NCBI RefSeq assembly: GCF_026738875.1
Contig: NZ_JAPQFJ010000022.1
Coordinates: forward strand, 1-51,916
Direction: 5' to 3'
Source: Clostridium brassicae
Lineage (GTDB): Bacteria; Bacillota; Clostridia; Clostridiales; Clostridiaceae
Length of the DNA stretch: 51,916 nt
Shown here: in pieces, positions 27,435 to 35,009 of the stretch
Layout of the letters: each line of letters begins with the position of its first letter
How positions within the stretch are numbered: the stretch's first letter is position 1
Made by a program: the position numbers and the translations under genes
Notes under the pieces: model-generated
Database searches by the model: none
What the model saw: only the letters and a program-made list of their open reading frames with translations
Told to the model about the DNA's origin: nothing

Positions 27435-28100
27435 TTAGCTTACTTTCATTTCACAAACTTCATTTGGTATTATTAAATCTGCATCAGTCTTTTGTATAAC
27501 TTCCTTCACTGTAACACCTGGCGCAGTTTCTTTCAATACTAATCCTTTAGTTGTTACTTCCATAACAGCTAATTCTGTTATAATTAAATCAACTGCTCCT
27601 TTTGCCGATAATGGCATTGTACACTTTTTAAGTATTTTTGACTTTCCCTCTTTAGTTGTATGAGTTGTAGTCACTACTACTTTTTTTGCACCAGTAAGTA
27701 AATCCATAGCTCCACCTACTCCTGGTCCATACCTTCCATCTGCATATGGAATTGCCCAGTTTGCGATATTCCCTTCTTGATCTACTTCTAAAGCTCCTAA
27801 AATGGTCATATCAACATGTCCGCCACGAATTATCAAAAAAGAAGTATCTATATCTACAATGCAACATCCTGGAAGTGATGTTATAGGTACTCCTGCAGCA
27901 TTGCACAAAGTAGGATCTTCTTCTCCCAAGTTTGCATTAGGTCCAAAGCTTAAAACACCATTTTCAGATTGTAATATAACATCAACTCCTTCCTGTATAT
28001 AATTGGCTGCCATTACAGGTATTCCAAATCCAAGATTCACCACCATACAATCTTTGAATTCTTGAGCTGCTCTCTTAGCTATAATTGTTTTTATATTCAT
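27435..28100 (-). CDS. ctfB: CoA-transferase subunit B (acetate/acetoacetate type)
   Basis: 221 residues, beta subunit of a class I 3-oxoacid-type CoA-transferase. The catalytic Glu that forms the CoA thioester is in QSENGVLSFGP, and the glycine-rich GRYGPGVGGAMDLLTGAKKVVV motif is intact. With subunit A it moves CoA between short-chain acids such as acetate, butyrate and acetoacetate. Substrate preference is not readable from sequence. ATG behind GGGGGAGG. It follows subunit A by 33 bases. Confidence 0.92.
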   Translation of the reverse strand: MNIKTIIAKRAAQEFKDCMVVNLGFGIPVMAANYIQEGVDVILQSENGVLSFGPNANLGEEDPTLCNAAGVPITSLPGCCIVDIDTSFLIIRGGHVDMTILGALEVDQEGNIANWAIPYADGRYGPGVGGAMDLLTGAKKVVVTTTHTTKEGKSKILKKCTMPLSAKGAVDLIITELAVMEVTTKGLVLKETAPGVTVKEVIQKTDADLIIPNEVCEMKVS

Positions 28101-28133
28101 TTTAATTCCTCCCCCTTAAACCTAGTAATTAAG

Positions 28134-28844
28134 TTATTTAAAGATTCCTACAGCTTTATACATCTCTCTTGATTTTTGAATAAATTCATCTCTTTCATAA
28201 CCTAAACAAATTGCATTTACAAAAATACCTGGTGTTCCTATTTCATTCGCTTCCAATTCTCCAACCTCTACAATTTCATCAACTTCAGCAATTGTAATTT
28301 TTCCTGCTGTTGCCATTATTGGATTAGCATTTGCTGTGCCCTTATACACAATATTTCCTTTTTTATCAGCTTTAAAACCTTTTATTATAGCTACATCAGC
28401 ACTAAGTGGTGTTTCAAGTAAATATTCTTTACTGTTGACCTCTATTTTTTCCTTCCCTTCTTCTAATAAAGTTCCAATACCTGTTGGTGTCAAAACTCCA
28501 CCTAATCCAGCTCCAGCACATCTTATTTTTTCTATCAATGTACCTTGTGGATAATATTCTACTTGCAATTTTCCTGTCCTATACTGATTTACTACTACTG
28601 CATTAGTTCCTATATGTGATCCTATAAATTTTCTAACTAATCCAGCATCAAAAAGTTTTCCCATATCTTGATGTGTAAAAGAATTAACTGTTGATATAAT
28701 AGTTAATTCTTTTGAACCTTGTTTTACTATCTGATCGATGGCTTTATATGGAGTATTGCACCCCAAAAATCCACCTATCATAATACTTGAACCATCTTTA
28801 ACATACTTTTTAATAGCTTCTTCAATTTTCATAATTTGTGGCAT
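28134..28844 (-). CDS. ctfA: CoA-transferase subunit A (acetate/acetoacetate type)
   Basis: 236 residues, alpha subunit. The family signature near the start is SSIMIGGFLGCNTPYKAIDQIV, with the conserved LISNS/FIGSHIGTN region and CAGAGLGGVLTPTGIGTLLEEG. First gene of a two-gene operon, ATG behind AAGGAGG. Its long AT-rich upstream region carries two identical 14-bp palindromes and is shared with the divergent blaI-type gene, so cross-regulation is possible but unproven. Confidence 0.92.
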   Translation of the reverse strand: MPQIMKIEEAIKKYVKDGSSIMIGGFLGCNTPYKAIDQIVKQGSKELTIISTVNSFTHQDMGKLFDAGLVRKFIGSHIGTNAVVVNQYRTGKLQVEYYPQGTLIEKIRCAGAGLGGVLTPTGIGTLLEEGKEKIEVNSKEYLLETPLSADVAIIKGFKADKKGNIVYKGTANANPIMATAGKITIAEVDEIVEVGELEANEIGTPGIFVNAICLGYERDEFIQKSREMYKAVGIFK

Positions 28845-29275
28845 TTTTTATTCCTCCTTTAAATAGATTTATCCATAGTATAATGGTAAACCAACATAAT
28901 ATATGCCAGTTTATTCCATATTTCTAAAACCAGGCATTTTTATAGATTTTACAAAATTAATATTCCTTTCATTAATTAATATTAATTAGTATTTTATATT
29001 ATTCATGAATTAATATTAATTAAAACTAATTATTATTTATTAATACTTAAATTATATCATATTTATATTAATATTCAATAAATTTAAAATTTTTACAATT
29101 ATATTTTTTAACATTTATTCATTTTATTATGTATGTATCAACTCCTTCCCAATATTAAATATGCATTTTTTAATAAAATTAATCATAAATAATAATATTT
29201 TGAAACAAGTTGACAATTATAGATTACAGATGTAATATATATTAAAGATTACATTTGTAATATGGAGGTGAGATA
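28845..29275. other. Divergent regulatory region between ctfA and blaI
   Basis: 430 bases, no ORF. It holds two copies of the palindrome AATTAATATTAATT (28974-28987 and 29008-29021, 34 bp apart), nearer to ctfA, and the blaI promoter with two BlaI-type operators at its right end. Otherwise A/T-only sequence. Confidence 0.6.
29210..29261 (+). promoter_or_regulatory. blaI promoter with twin BlaI-type operators
   Basis: TTGACA (29210-29215), a 17-base spacer, TAATAT (29233-29238). Operator 1 ATTACAGATGTAAT (29223-29236) covers the -10, and operator 2 ATTACATTTGTAAT (29248-29261) covers the start of the transcript, 25 bp centre to centre. Both contain the TACAnnTGTA core recognised by BlaI/MecI repressors, so autorepression is very likely. 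Confidence 0.88.
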
Positions 29276-29659
29276 ATGTCAAATATACCTAAAATATCTG
29301 ATTCAGAGTGGCAAGTAATGCAAGTCATTTGGTCTAAGTCACCATGTACAGCTAACCAAATAGTTGAAGGTCTATCTAAAATTACTAAATGGAAACCTAA
29401 AACAATAAAAACTTTAATAAATCGTCTAGTGAAAAAAGGGATCATTAGTTATGAAGTGGACAAAAAAGATAAGAAAACCTATCATTACTTTCCTTTGTTC
29501 TTACAAAATCAGTGTATAAAAGCAGAAAGTAAATTTTTCTTAGATCGAGTGTTCAATGGTTCATTAAATGCTATGCTTGCAAATTTTTTAAATGAAAGTG
29601 AATTATCACCAGAAGAAATTCAAGAATTAAAAGACATCCTTGATAAAAAGAAAGGGTAA
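29276..29659 (+). CDS. BlaI/MecI-family transcriptional repressor
   Basis: 127 residues. N-terminal winged helix: ISDSEWQVMQVIWSKSPCTANQIV, WKPKTIKTLINRLVKKGII, then YHYFPLF. The C-terminal dimerisation region contains FNGSLNAMLANF; Asn103-Phe104 matches the Asn-Phe bond cut in Staphylococcus BlaI and MecI on induction (family knowledge). It should repress its own promoter through the twin operators and be inactivated by the membrane protease encoded 11 bases downstream. No beta-lactamase or mec gene is near. ATG behind ATGGAGGTG. Confidence 0.92.
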   Translation: MSNIPKISDSEWQVMQVIWSKSPCTANQIVEGLSKITKWKPKTIKTLINRLVKKGIISYEVDKKDKKTYHYFPLFLQNQCIKAESKFFLDRVFNGSLNAMLANFLNESELSPEEIQELKDILDKKKG

Positions 29660-29670
29660 ATGGTGATTCT

Positions 29671-31530
29671 ATGCTATATTTTCTACCTACTTTTAAATGG
29701 ATAATTTATTCAACTATCCTTGGAAGTATTTTATCCTTTGTTATTTTTATTTTTAAACTTTTATTTAAAAATAAACTAAACGCTCGATGGCACTATTGTG
29801 TTTGGTTATTACTAATAATAAAGCTATTAGTTCCTTATTCACCTAAAAGTACACTAAGTATTTTTAATATTTTAAATTTATGCAAAATAAACGTCACTGA
29901 AATAAATTCTACCTTAACTCATAACACTATTAACTCAGAACTAAAAGTTTCTACACAAAAACCAATATCCATTAAACCAAAAAATAAAATATATTCAAAC
30001 CAAAATAAACCTATTACTACAGCAAATACCCATACTGAAGAGTTTAAATCTAACACCCCTTCAACAGTGTCATTTAACAATTTATCTCTATACTTTAAAA
30101 TTACTTATATGTTATGGCTATTTGGAGTACTTGCACTTACTATTTTTACAATAACAGCAACTTTAAAATTCTATCTTAAATTAAAAAAACAACAAATATG
30201 TGTAGATAAAGATATTATAAAAATTTTAGCTACATGTAAAAATAAAATGGGTGTACATAAGGAAGTAATGATATTAAATACTAGTTTAGTGAGTAGTCCA
30301 GCAATTTTCGGATGTATACATCCAAAATTATTATTACCTTTAGAGATAAATAAACAACTTAATCATAAAGAATTAGAATATGTTATTTATCACGAAACAG
30401 CTCACTTAAAACGTAAAGATATTTTAGTAAGCTGCATAACATGTATTCTGCAAATACTACATTGGTTTAATCCAATTATATGGTATTCATTCTACAACAT
30501 GAGACATGATAAAGAGTTAGCTTGTGATTCTCTTGCTTTATCATATATCTATCCGGATGAATATGTATATTATGGTAAAACAATCATAAAGTTATTAGAA
30601 TACTATCAACACTCTAACCATGTTTGTGGAATGGCGTGTATCATAAATAATAAATCTATTATTAAAAGGAGAATTACTATGATTTCTTTATTTAAAAAAG
30701 GTTCCTACAAATGGTCACCAATACCAATCTTTATTCTAGCAATGATGAGCCTTGCCTTGTTAACTAATGGTAAAAATGCTCAAGTACTAGCTTCTAATAA
30801 AAATCCTAAGAGTTCAAAAATAGAACAAAACTTAAATAACAAAGATTCTTCCATTTCCGAATATGACATAGAAGGTAATCATTTTAAAGGTAAAATGTTA
30901 GTTATACCTAAATCCAAAAAAATATCTGTTGGTTTTAATAATGAAGTTTCAAAAATCACCAAAACAACAAGTGAAATAGCTAAAGACAATAATGCTCTTT
31001 GCGCAATTAATGCAGGTGGATTTACAGAATCTATTCTACCTTACGGTTTAATAATTCATAATGGAAATGTTGTATATAATGATATAAAAGATAAAGAATC
31101 CGAAACGGATATAGTTGCCTTTAATGAAACTGGAAAATTAATTGTTGGAAGACACTCCTTATCACAATTAAAAAAAATGAATATTAAAGAAGCTGTAAGT
31201 TTTGGACCTGCACTTGTAATTAACGGACAACCTATGATAGCAAAAGATAATGGTAACTGGGGTACTGCACCTAGAACAGCAATAGGGCAACGAGCAGATG
31301 GAACTACTCTTTTTTTAACTATAGATGGCAGAAGTAACCTCTCTTTAGGTGCTACCTTATCAGAAGTACAAAATATACTTATTGAATTTGGTGCTGTTAC
31401 TGCATCTAATCTTGATGGAGGAAGTTCCTCTACTATGTATTACAACGGAAATATAATAAACCACCCTTTTGATCTTAAAGGTCATAAAGTTGAACGTATA
31501 ACTTCATCAACTTTTATGGTATTACATTAA
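29671..31530 (+). CDS. BlaR1-type M56 antirepressor fused to a phosphodiester glycosidase (NAGPA) domain
   Basis: 619 residues. Membrane helices at about 10-32, 41-56, 142-166 and 351-366, the four-helix plan of BlaR1/MecR1. The cytoplasmic loop between helices 3 and 4 is the M56 zinc protease: HETAH at 241-245 and DKELACDSLAL (280-290). Where BlaR1 has its outer penicillin-binding sensor, this protein has a NAGPA domain (about 400-619, PF09992 type): CAINAGGFTES (444-454), PYGLIIHNG, SFGPALVINGQ, PRTAIGQRADGTTLFLTIDG (534-553) and NLDGGSSSTMYY (580-591). SxxK, SxN and KTG transpeptidase motifs are not evident. Inferred role: sense or cleave a cell-surface sugar phosphodiester, then inactivate the BlaI repressor. 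Confidence 0.9.
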   Translation: MLYFLPTFKWIIYSTILGSILSFVIFIFKLLFKNKLNARWHYCVWLLLIIKLLVPYSPKSTLSIFNILNLCKINVTEINSTLTHNTINSELKVSTQKPISIKPKNKIYSNQNKPITTANTHTEEFKSNTPSTVSFNNLSLYFKITYMLWLFGVLALTIFTITATLKFYLKLKKQQICVDKDIIKILATCKNKMGVHKEVMILNTSLVSSPAIFGCIHPKLLLPLEINKQLNHKELEYVIYHETAHLKRKDILVSCITCILQILHWFNPIIWYSFYNMRHDKELACDSLALSYIYPDEYVYYGKTIIKLLEYYQHSNHVCGMACIINNKSIIKRRITMISLFKKGSYKWSPIPIFILAMMSLALLTNGKNAQVLASNKNPKSSKIEQNLNNKDSSISEYDIEGNHFKGKMLVIPKSKKISVGFNNEVSKITKTTSEIAKDNNALCAINAGGFTESILPYGLIIHNGNVVYNDIKDKESETDIVAFNETGKLIVGRHSLSQLKKMNIKEAVSFGPALVINGQPMIAKDNGNWGTAPRTAIGQRADGTTLFLTIDGRSNLSLGATLSEVQNILIEFGAVTASNLDGGSSSTMYYNGNIINHPFDLKGHKVERITSSTFMVLH

Positions 31531-31635
31531 AACTCTAGAAATCAGTTCGTTTATAATTATTTTGTTTATTAAATCCTTATATACCTAGATTCATTAAGGT
31601 TATGTTTTAAAAGTTGTTGATTTTCTATAACTTAT

Positions 31636-31680
31636 AATAGGCATATAAATAACTTTTTATTAGTTATTTATATGCCTATT
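31636..31680. terminator. Bidirectional terminator between the M56-NAGPA gene and the ParR-like gene
   Basis: AATAGGCATATAAATAACT (31636-31654) pairs perfectly with AGTTATTTATATGCCTATT (31662-31680), a 19-bp stem with a 7-base loop. The plus side continues ATTTTC. Confidence 0.8.
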
Positions 31681-31698
31681 ATTTTCTAAGAGTTAATA

Positions 31699-32049
31699 TT
31701 AGATTCTACTCTCTAATTCTTCGTCTATTACTTCTGTTGTCTTTATCTTTATTCCCTTAAAATCAGGTTTTTCTAGTGTTGCGCTGTTATCCTTTATAGT
31801 TACAACAGGAATATTTATATTCCCTTTACTTCCTCTCTCCATGGCTCCTACAAAATCATTATTATTATTATAAATATATCTCATATCCAACAATTTATTA
31901 TCTATATCATTTCTTCCTTCAAATATTAGTCCTTTAAGTATTAAATCTTTTATTCTGTCACTTCTGTCTCCTTCTACATACTTTTCGAGCTCATCATCTA
32001 CTATTTTATCCTTCTTCTTTCTTCGTCCTATATAAAGAGAAATTTGCAT
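31699..32049 (-). CDS. ParR-like partner of the actin-like protein
   Basis: 116 residues. The N-terminal 45 residues (MQISLYIGRRKKKDKIVDDELEKYV..RSDRIKDLILKGL) look like a ribbon-helix-helix DNA-binding unit: a beta strand then two helices, as in ParR adaptor proteins. The C-terminal part is acidic and less ordered, as expected for the part that contacts ParM filaments. It follows the ParM-like gene by 15 bases on the same strand. The assignment rests on gene order and shape; no direct family motif was seen. Confidence 0.55.
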   Translation of the reverse strand: MQISLYIGRRKKKDKIVDDELEKYVEGDRSDRIKDLILKGLIFEGRNDIDNKLLDMRYIYNNNNDFVGAMERGSKGNINIPVVTIKDNSATLEKPDFKGIKIKTTEVIDEELESRI

Positions 32050-32064
32050 AATTTACCTCCTTCC

Positions 32065-33111
32065 TCAACCTGCATTCCTTTTCCATTTTCTAACACCTTG
32101 TTTAAAAAGACCTGATGGATTCTGAGTTCTACTTAAATACATTGCATTTTTAAATTCATCTTCAAGATAAGGCTTTAAGATACTGGCCCCTCCCCCTGTG
32201 AATATAATATTTTCTATAAATGGGAAAGCATTTTCCCATACTGTTTGTATTTCTAAAATAATCTTTCTTGCCAAACTCTTATATGCTTTTTCAATTACGG
32301 GAGTTAAATCATAACCTTTAATATGACCAGCTGCCACTATATAAGGAATTTGTCCATCTCCAACATAAAGATGTAACTCCTGCTCTATGTAATCCTGCAC
32401 CCACATATAAGCTGTATACATTCCACTATTTTTTGTCTCACAAAAGTCTGAAAGAGGCTCTAAAGCATCAACTAAATAAAGGTTATGTGTTTTTCCACCA
32501 ATATCTGATATAGCATTTACCTTTCTAGCCATATCCTTATTTATGATATTTCCTTTAGAATCTAATATTAACTCACACAAAGTCCCATGCGGTTGGGCTT
32601 TTATTAAAAGGTCTTCAACCTTTATAATTTTATTTTCAAAATCTTTTTGTCCATATAATTTCATACTTATACTATGCTGCCTTATTACTTTTGCTCTCAT
32701 TTTTTCAATTCTTTCCTTATCTAATGTAGCCTTTACAGGCAGCCCCATAACAAGCTTTACTCTACTCATGGGTTTTTTTGACATTAAAGACAAATGGGTT
32801 TTTAACAAAATATCAAAAGAAGTGTCGTTATGCTTGTCCGCAGCTCCATTCCACTGCATATTTCTATCTTGCCTTATAGCACATTCTCCTACAAGATACT
32901 TTGAACCATTTACTTCAACTTCAATTCTACTAAGACCACTTTTTTTTGACTCATTCAAATCACTTTCATTGTCATAAATAGGTCTCCATCCTGTAACATA
33001 TGACGGAGTTATAAACATTCCTGTGTCTTCAGATCTAGATTTAGTATCTGCATATCCATCATCGATTACTTGTACATTAAAAGAATCTACAATAGCATTC
33101 TTTGCTCCCAT
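32065..33111 (-). CDS. ParM/StbA-family actin-like ATPase
   Basis: 348 residues of actin fold: phosphate-1 loop VIDDGYADTKSRSEDTG, phosphate-2 AISDIGGKTHNLYLVDA and adenosine loop IIFTGGGASILKPYLE. The family polymerises with ATP and pushes plasmid copies apart, bridged by a ParR adaptor on a parC centromere. Here the gene pair sits among ordinary chromosomal genes. ATG behind CGGAGGTGG. Upstream is a promoter whose -10 lies between the arms of an inverted repeat, plus a 20-bp palindrome, which could be the operator/centromere. It may be an integrated plasmid relic or a system recruited for a chromosomal task. Confidence 0.85.
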   Translation of the reverse strand: MGAKNAIVDSFNVQVIDDGYADTKSRSEDTGMFITPSYVTGWRPIYDNESDLNESKKSGLSRIEVEVNGSKYLVGECAIRQDRNMQWNGAADKHNDTSFDILLKTHLSLMSKKPMSRVKLVMGLPVKATLDKERIEKMRAKVIRQHSISMKLYGQKDFENKIIKVEDLLIKAQPHGTLCELILDSKGNIINKDMARKVNAISDIGGKTHNLYLVDALEPLSDFCETKNSGMYTAYMWVQDYIEQELHLYVGDGQIPYIVAAGHIKGYDLTPVIEKAYKSLARKIILEIQTVWENAFPFIENIIFTGGGASILKPYLEDEFKNAMYLSRTQNPSGLFKQGVRKWKRNAG

Positions 33112-33147
33112 TTAGCCTTCCACCTCCGAATATTTCATATTATAAAT

Positions 33148-33213
33148 AGATATATTATAATATATCTTCTTACCAATTTATTCCATTATAATACACTGGA
33201 ATAAATTAGTAAA
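33148..33213 (-). promoter_or_regulatory. Promoter and palindromes of the ParM-like operon (possible parC)
   Basis: Minus strand: TTTACT (33208-33213), 17-base spacer, TATAAT (33185-33190). The -10 lies between the arms ACCAATTTATTCCA (33172-33185) and TGGAATAAATTAGT (33197-33210), 13 of 14 matching. Just downstream is the perfect 20-bp palindrome AGATATATTATAATATATCT (33148-33167). ParR-type proteins bind such repeats at their own promoter. Confidence 0.6.
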
Positions 33214-33242
33214 TACCTTTTGGAAATTTTTTCAAAAACATT

Positions 33243-33295
33243 AAAGAAACACTATCATACTTCCTTAACATTAAGCAACCTGATAGTGTTTCTTT
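33243..33295 (-). terminator. Terminator after the CARF-nuclease gene
   Basis: AAAGAAACACTATCA (33243-33257) and TGATAGTGTTTCTTT (33281-33295) pair perfectly over 15 bp around a 23-base loop. It ends the leftward nuclease transcript ahead of the parM promoter. Confidence 0.6.
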
Positions 33296-33349
33296 TGAAT
33301 TATAGATATATTGTAATAAATTTTTTATAATTTATACTATAAGAATAGA

Positions 33350-34501
33350 CTATGATAGAATAATCCTTTCGAGCTCTTTTTTTAAATCTCTTATATTGCC
33401 ATGAAAAATAACAATATCAATGCCCATTTCTTTAGCTCTTAATATAATGCTTCTTTTACAGGGTTCTTTTGTCGCTACAAGTATTTTTCTTACTTCTTCT
33501 CCTCCAATTTGAGCTCCATATACCTCTAATTCATTTAAAGCTTCTATACCATACTTTGAAGTATCCTTACAGGATATATATATAAGCTTAGAATTAATAG
33601 ATGCAAGTACATCTATTTCATTTCTTACATGTCTTTCTTCGCCATCCCATAAAAATACAACCCCACTTTTTATATCATCTACCTCTTTTATTTCCTTTAC
33701 TATATTATAAACAAGTATTTCAAGCCAAGTACCCGTTTTTAAAAACAAGGTTTTTGTTTCCAATCCTTTAAAATTTAAGATTATTTTATCCTTACCTTCA
33801 TACTCATAGTTAAAAAAATCGAACTGTTGAAATTTATCTAAAAGTCTATTATATTCCACTCTCTCCTCTTTATTTGCTTCAGTAATACTTATTACAGACT
33901 TTTGGTTTATATAATCATTCTCTTCTGCAGAACTTACACTAGAAAGAATTTTTTTAAATTTTTCCCATGAATCATAGTTAGAAATTATATATTCTATAAA
34001 TCTTTTTATATTGTCATTATTAAACCATTTTGTAGAATGAGAGATAATTTCCCCACCTGTAATTTCTATAAAATCCTCCACATCCATATCTTTTATCACA
34101 ATATCTAACTTTTCACATTTTCCATAACTTAAATCCAAAATACATTCATTTTCTATATCTATATATACTGATTTCATTTCCATTTTTTCTGCTATTCTAT
34201 AAGTAAGTAAATTTATAATCCCTTTTCCAGAAGACAAGTTAACAAAAGTGCCCTCATCTCTAATGTTATTTAAAATATTTTCTATATTTTCTGAGTTTAC
34301 TTCTTCAATACATTCTTCAAGAATTTCTGTGCTTGGAAGTTTCTCTCCTAAATACTCTTTTACCCTACTAAATTCTTCTTTATTATGATCATTAAATTCG
34401 TATAAAAATACTGTTTTCTCTGGATTCAAATTTAAAGTGACTATAAGATTATACTGCTCACTATTTTCATCTAATAAATTAATTAGCTTTTTACATTTCA
34501 T
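33350..34501 (-). CDS. CARF-domain PD-(D/E)XK nuclease (Card1/Can2, DUF1887-like)
   Basis: 383 residues. The N-terminal half (1-145) resembles a CARF sensor: LIVTLNLNPEKTVFLYEF and the nucleotide-loop-like FVNLSSGKGIINLLTYRIA (87-105; compare N-x-T/S-G-G-T-K). The C-terminal half resembles the DUF1887 nuclease: GTWLEILVYNIV (Glu261), VVFLWDGEERHVRNEIDVLA (Glu295, Asp297), then LIYISCKD (Lys312), and YGAQIGGEEVRKILVAT. Card1/Can2 enzymes cut nucleic acid when cyclic oligoadenylate from type III CRISPR binds CARF. No cas gene or array is in this window. The acidic residue often found before Cys-Lys is Ser310 here. ATG start; the ribosome binding site is only AGGTGA-like. Confidence 0.75.
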   Translation of the reverse strand: MKCKKLINLLDENSEQYNLIVTLNLNPEKTVFLYEFNDHNKEEFSRVKEYLGEKLPSTEILEECIEEVNSENIENILNNIRDEGTFVNLSSGKGIINLLTYRIAEKMEMKSVYIDIENECILDLSYGKCEKLDIVIKDMDVEDFIEITGGEIISHSTKWFNNDNIKRFIEYIISNYDSWEKFKKILSSVSSAEENDYINQKSVISITEANKEERVEYNRLLDKFQQFDFFNYEYEGKDKIILNFKGLETKTLFLKTGTWLEILVYNIVKEIKEVDDIKSGVVFLWDGEERHVRNEIDVLASINSKLIYISCKDTSKYGIEALNELEVYGAQIGGEEVRKILVATKEPCKRSIILRAKEMGIDIVIFHGNIRDLKKELERIILS

Positions 34502-34655
34502 AAAATCACCTATTTTAAACGATTAATACAATTAGTTTGTGCAATTAGTTTATTAATTAATCTTAATCAACAAACTATTTTTTAAGTGTATATTAATTTT
34601 AAAAATGGTTATGCTATTACAGTAAAATATTACAAATCTCTAAGGAGTGAGATAA

Positions 34656-34781
34656 GTGGGCAATACTAAAGCTAAGAATAGTAAAAAAATGGATAAAAGA
34701 ACTTCTAAACCCGATATTATTCATGAAGATGAGATGAAAAAACACAAATCAAAAAAAGTAATACGAGGTGAGGAGATTTAG
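34656..34781 (+). CDS. Tiny basic ORF, first of a pair
   Basis: 41 residues from GTG 34656, behind an excellent AAGGAGTGA site. It starts MGNTKAKNSKKMDKRTSKPD and ends in KKVIRGEEI; it is rich in Lys with no membrane helix. The stop is one base before the next ORF's ATG, and that ORF's AGGTGAGGAG site lies inside this gene, so the two are coupled. Size and composition recall minor spore core proteins, but no family is recognised. Confidence 0.6.
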   Translation: MGNTKAKNSKKMDKRTSKPDIIHEDEMKKHKSKKVIRGEEI

Positions 34782-34782
34782 T

Positions 34783-34938
34783 ATGGGAAAAAATAAAATG
34801 AACAATACCCAAAACAATAAAAAAGAGGATGGGAAGTTTAAGAAAAAGAACATAAAGCATGGTCACGCTGAAAGTTCAAGAAGCGCTTTCGGTTCACCTA
34901 GCGAAAAAGATATTGATGATTTATTTGACATAGACTAA
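34783..34938 (+). CDS. Tiny hydrophilic ORF, second of a pair
   Basis: 51 residues, ATG behind AGGTGAGGAG. The N-terminal half is Asn/Lys-rich (MGKNKMNNTQNNKKED) and the C-terminal half reads HGHAESSRSAFGSPSEKDID, then an acidic end (DLFDID). A strong terminator follows 6 bases after the stop. Two stacked ribosome binding sites, coupling and a terminator argue that both are real genes. The function is unknown; a spore protein is a guess. Confidence 0.6.
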   Translation: MGKNKMNNTQNNKKEDGKFKKKNIKHGHAESSRSAFGSPSEKDIDDLFDID

Positions 34939-34944
34939 ACTAAA

Positions 34945-34978
34945 AAATAGAGTGAGGTTTTTTAATCTCACTCTATTT
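34945..34978. terminator. Terminator shared by the tiny ORF pair and the MCP gene
   Basis: AAATAGAGTGAG (34945-34956) pairs with CTCACTCTATTT (34967-34978) around a 10-base T-rich loop. Confidence 0.8.
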
Positions 34979-35009
34979 CTTTATATTAAATTGATTTTAT
35001 TTTATAATT

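Noticed and set aside
29671-31530. Annotation as a beta-lactam sensor (BlaR1/MecR1) proper
   Set aside because: The protease and membrane plan fit, but the outer domain carries NAGPA motifs and no evident SxxK, SxN or KTG transpeptidase motif, and no beta-lactamase is near.
32543-32977. 144-codon plus-strand ORF inside the ParM-like gene
   Set aside because: Antisense shadow; the minus-strand actin-fold motifs are continuous and complete.
33350-34938. Interpretation as part of an integrated plasmid or prophage
   Set aside because: No integrase, attachment site, replication or phage structural gene, and composition does not visibly differ from the flanks.
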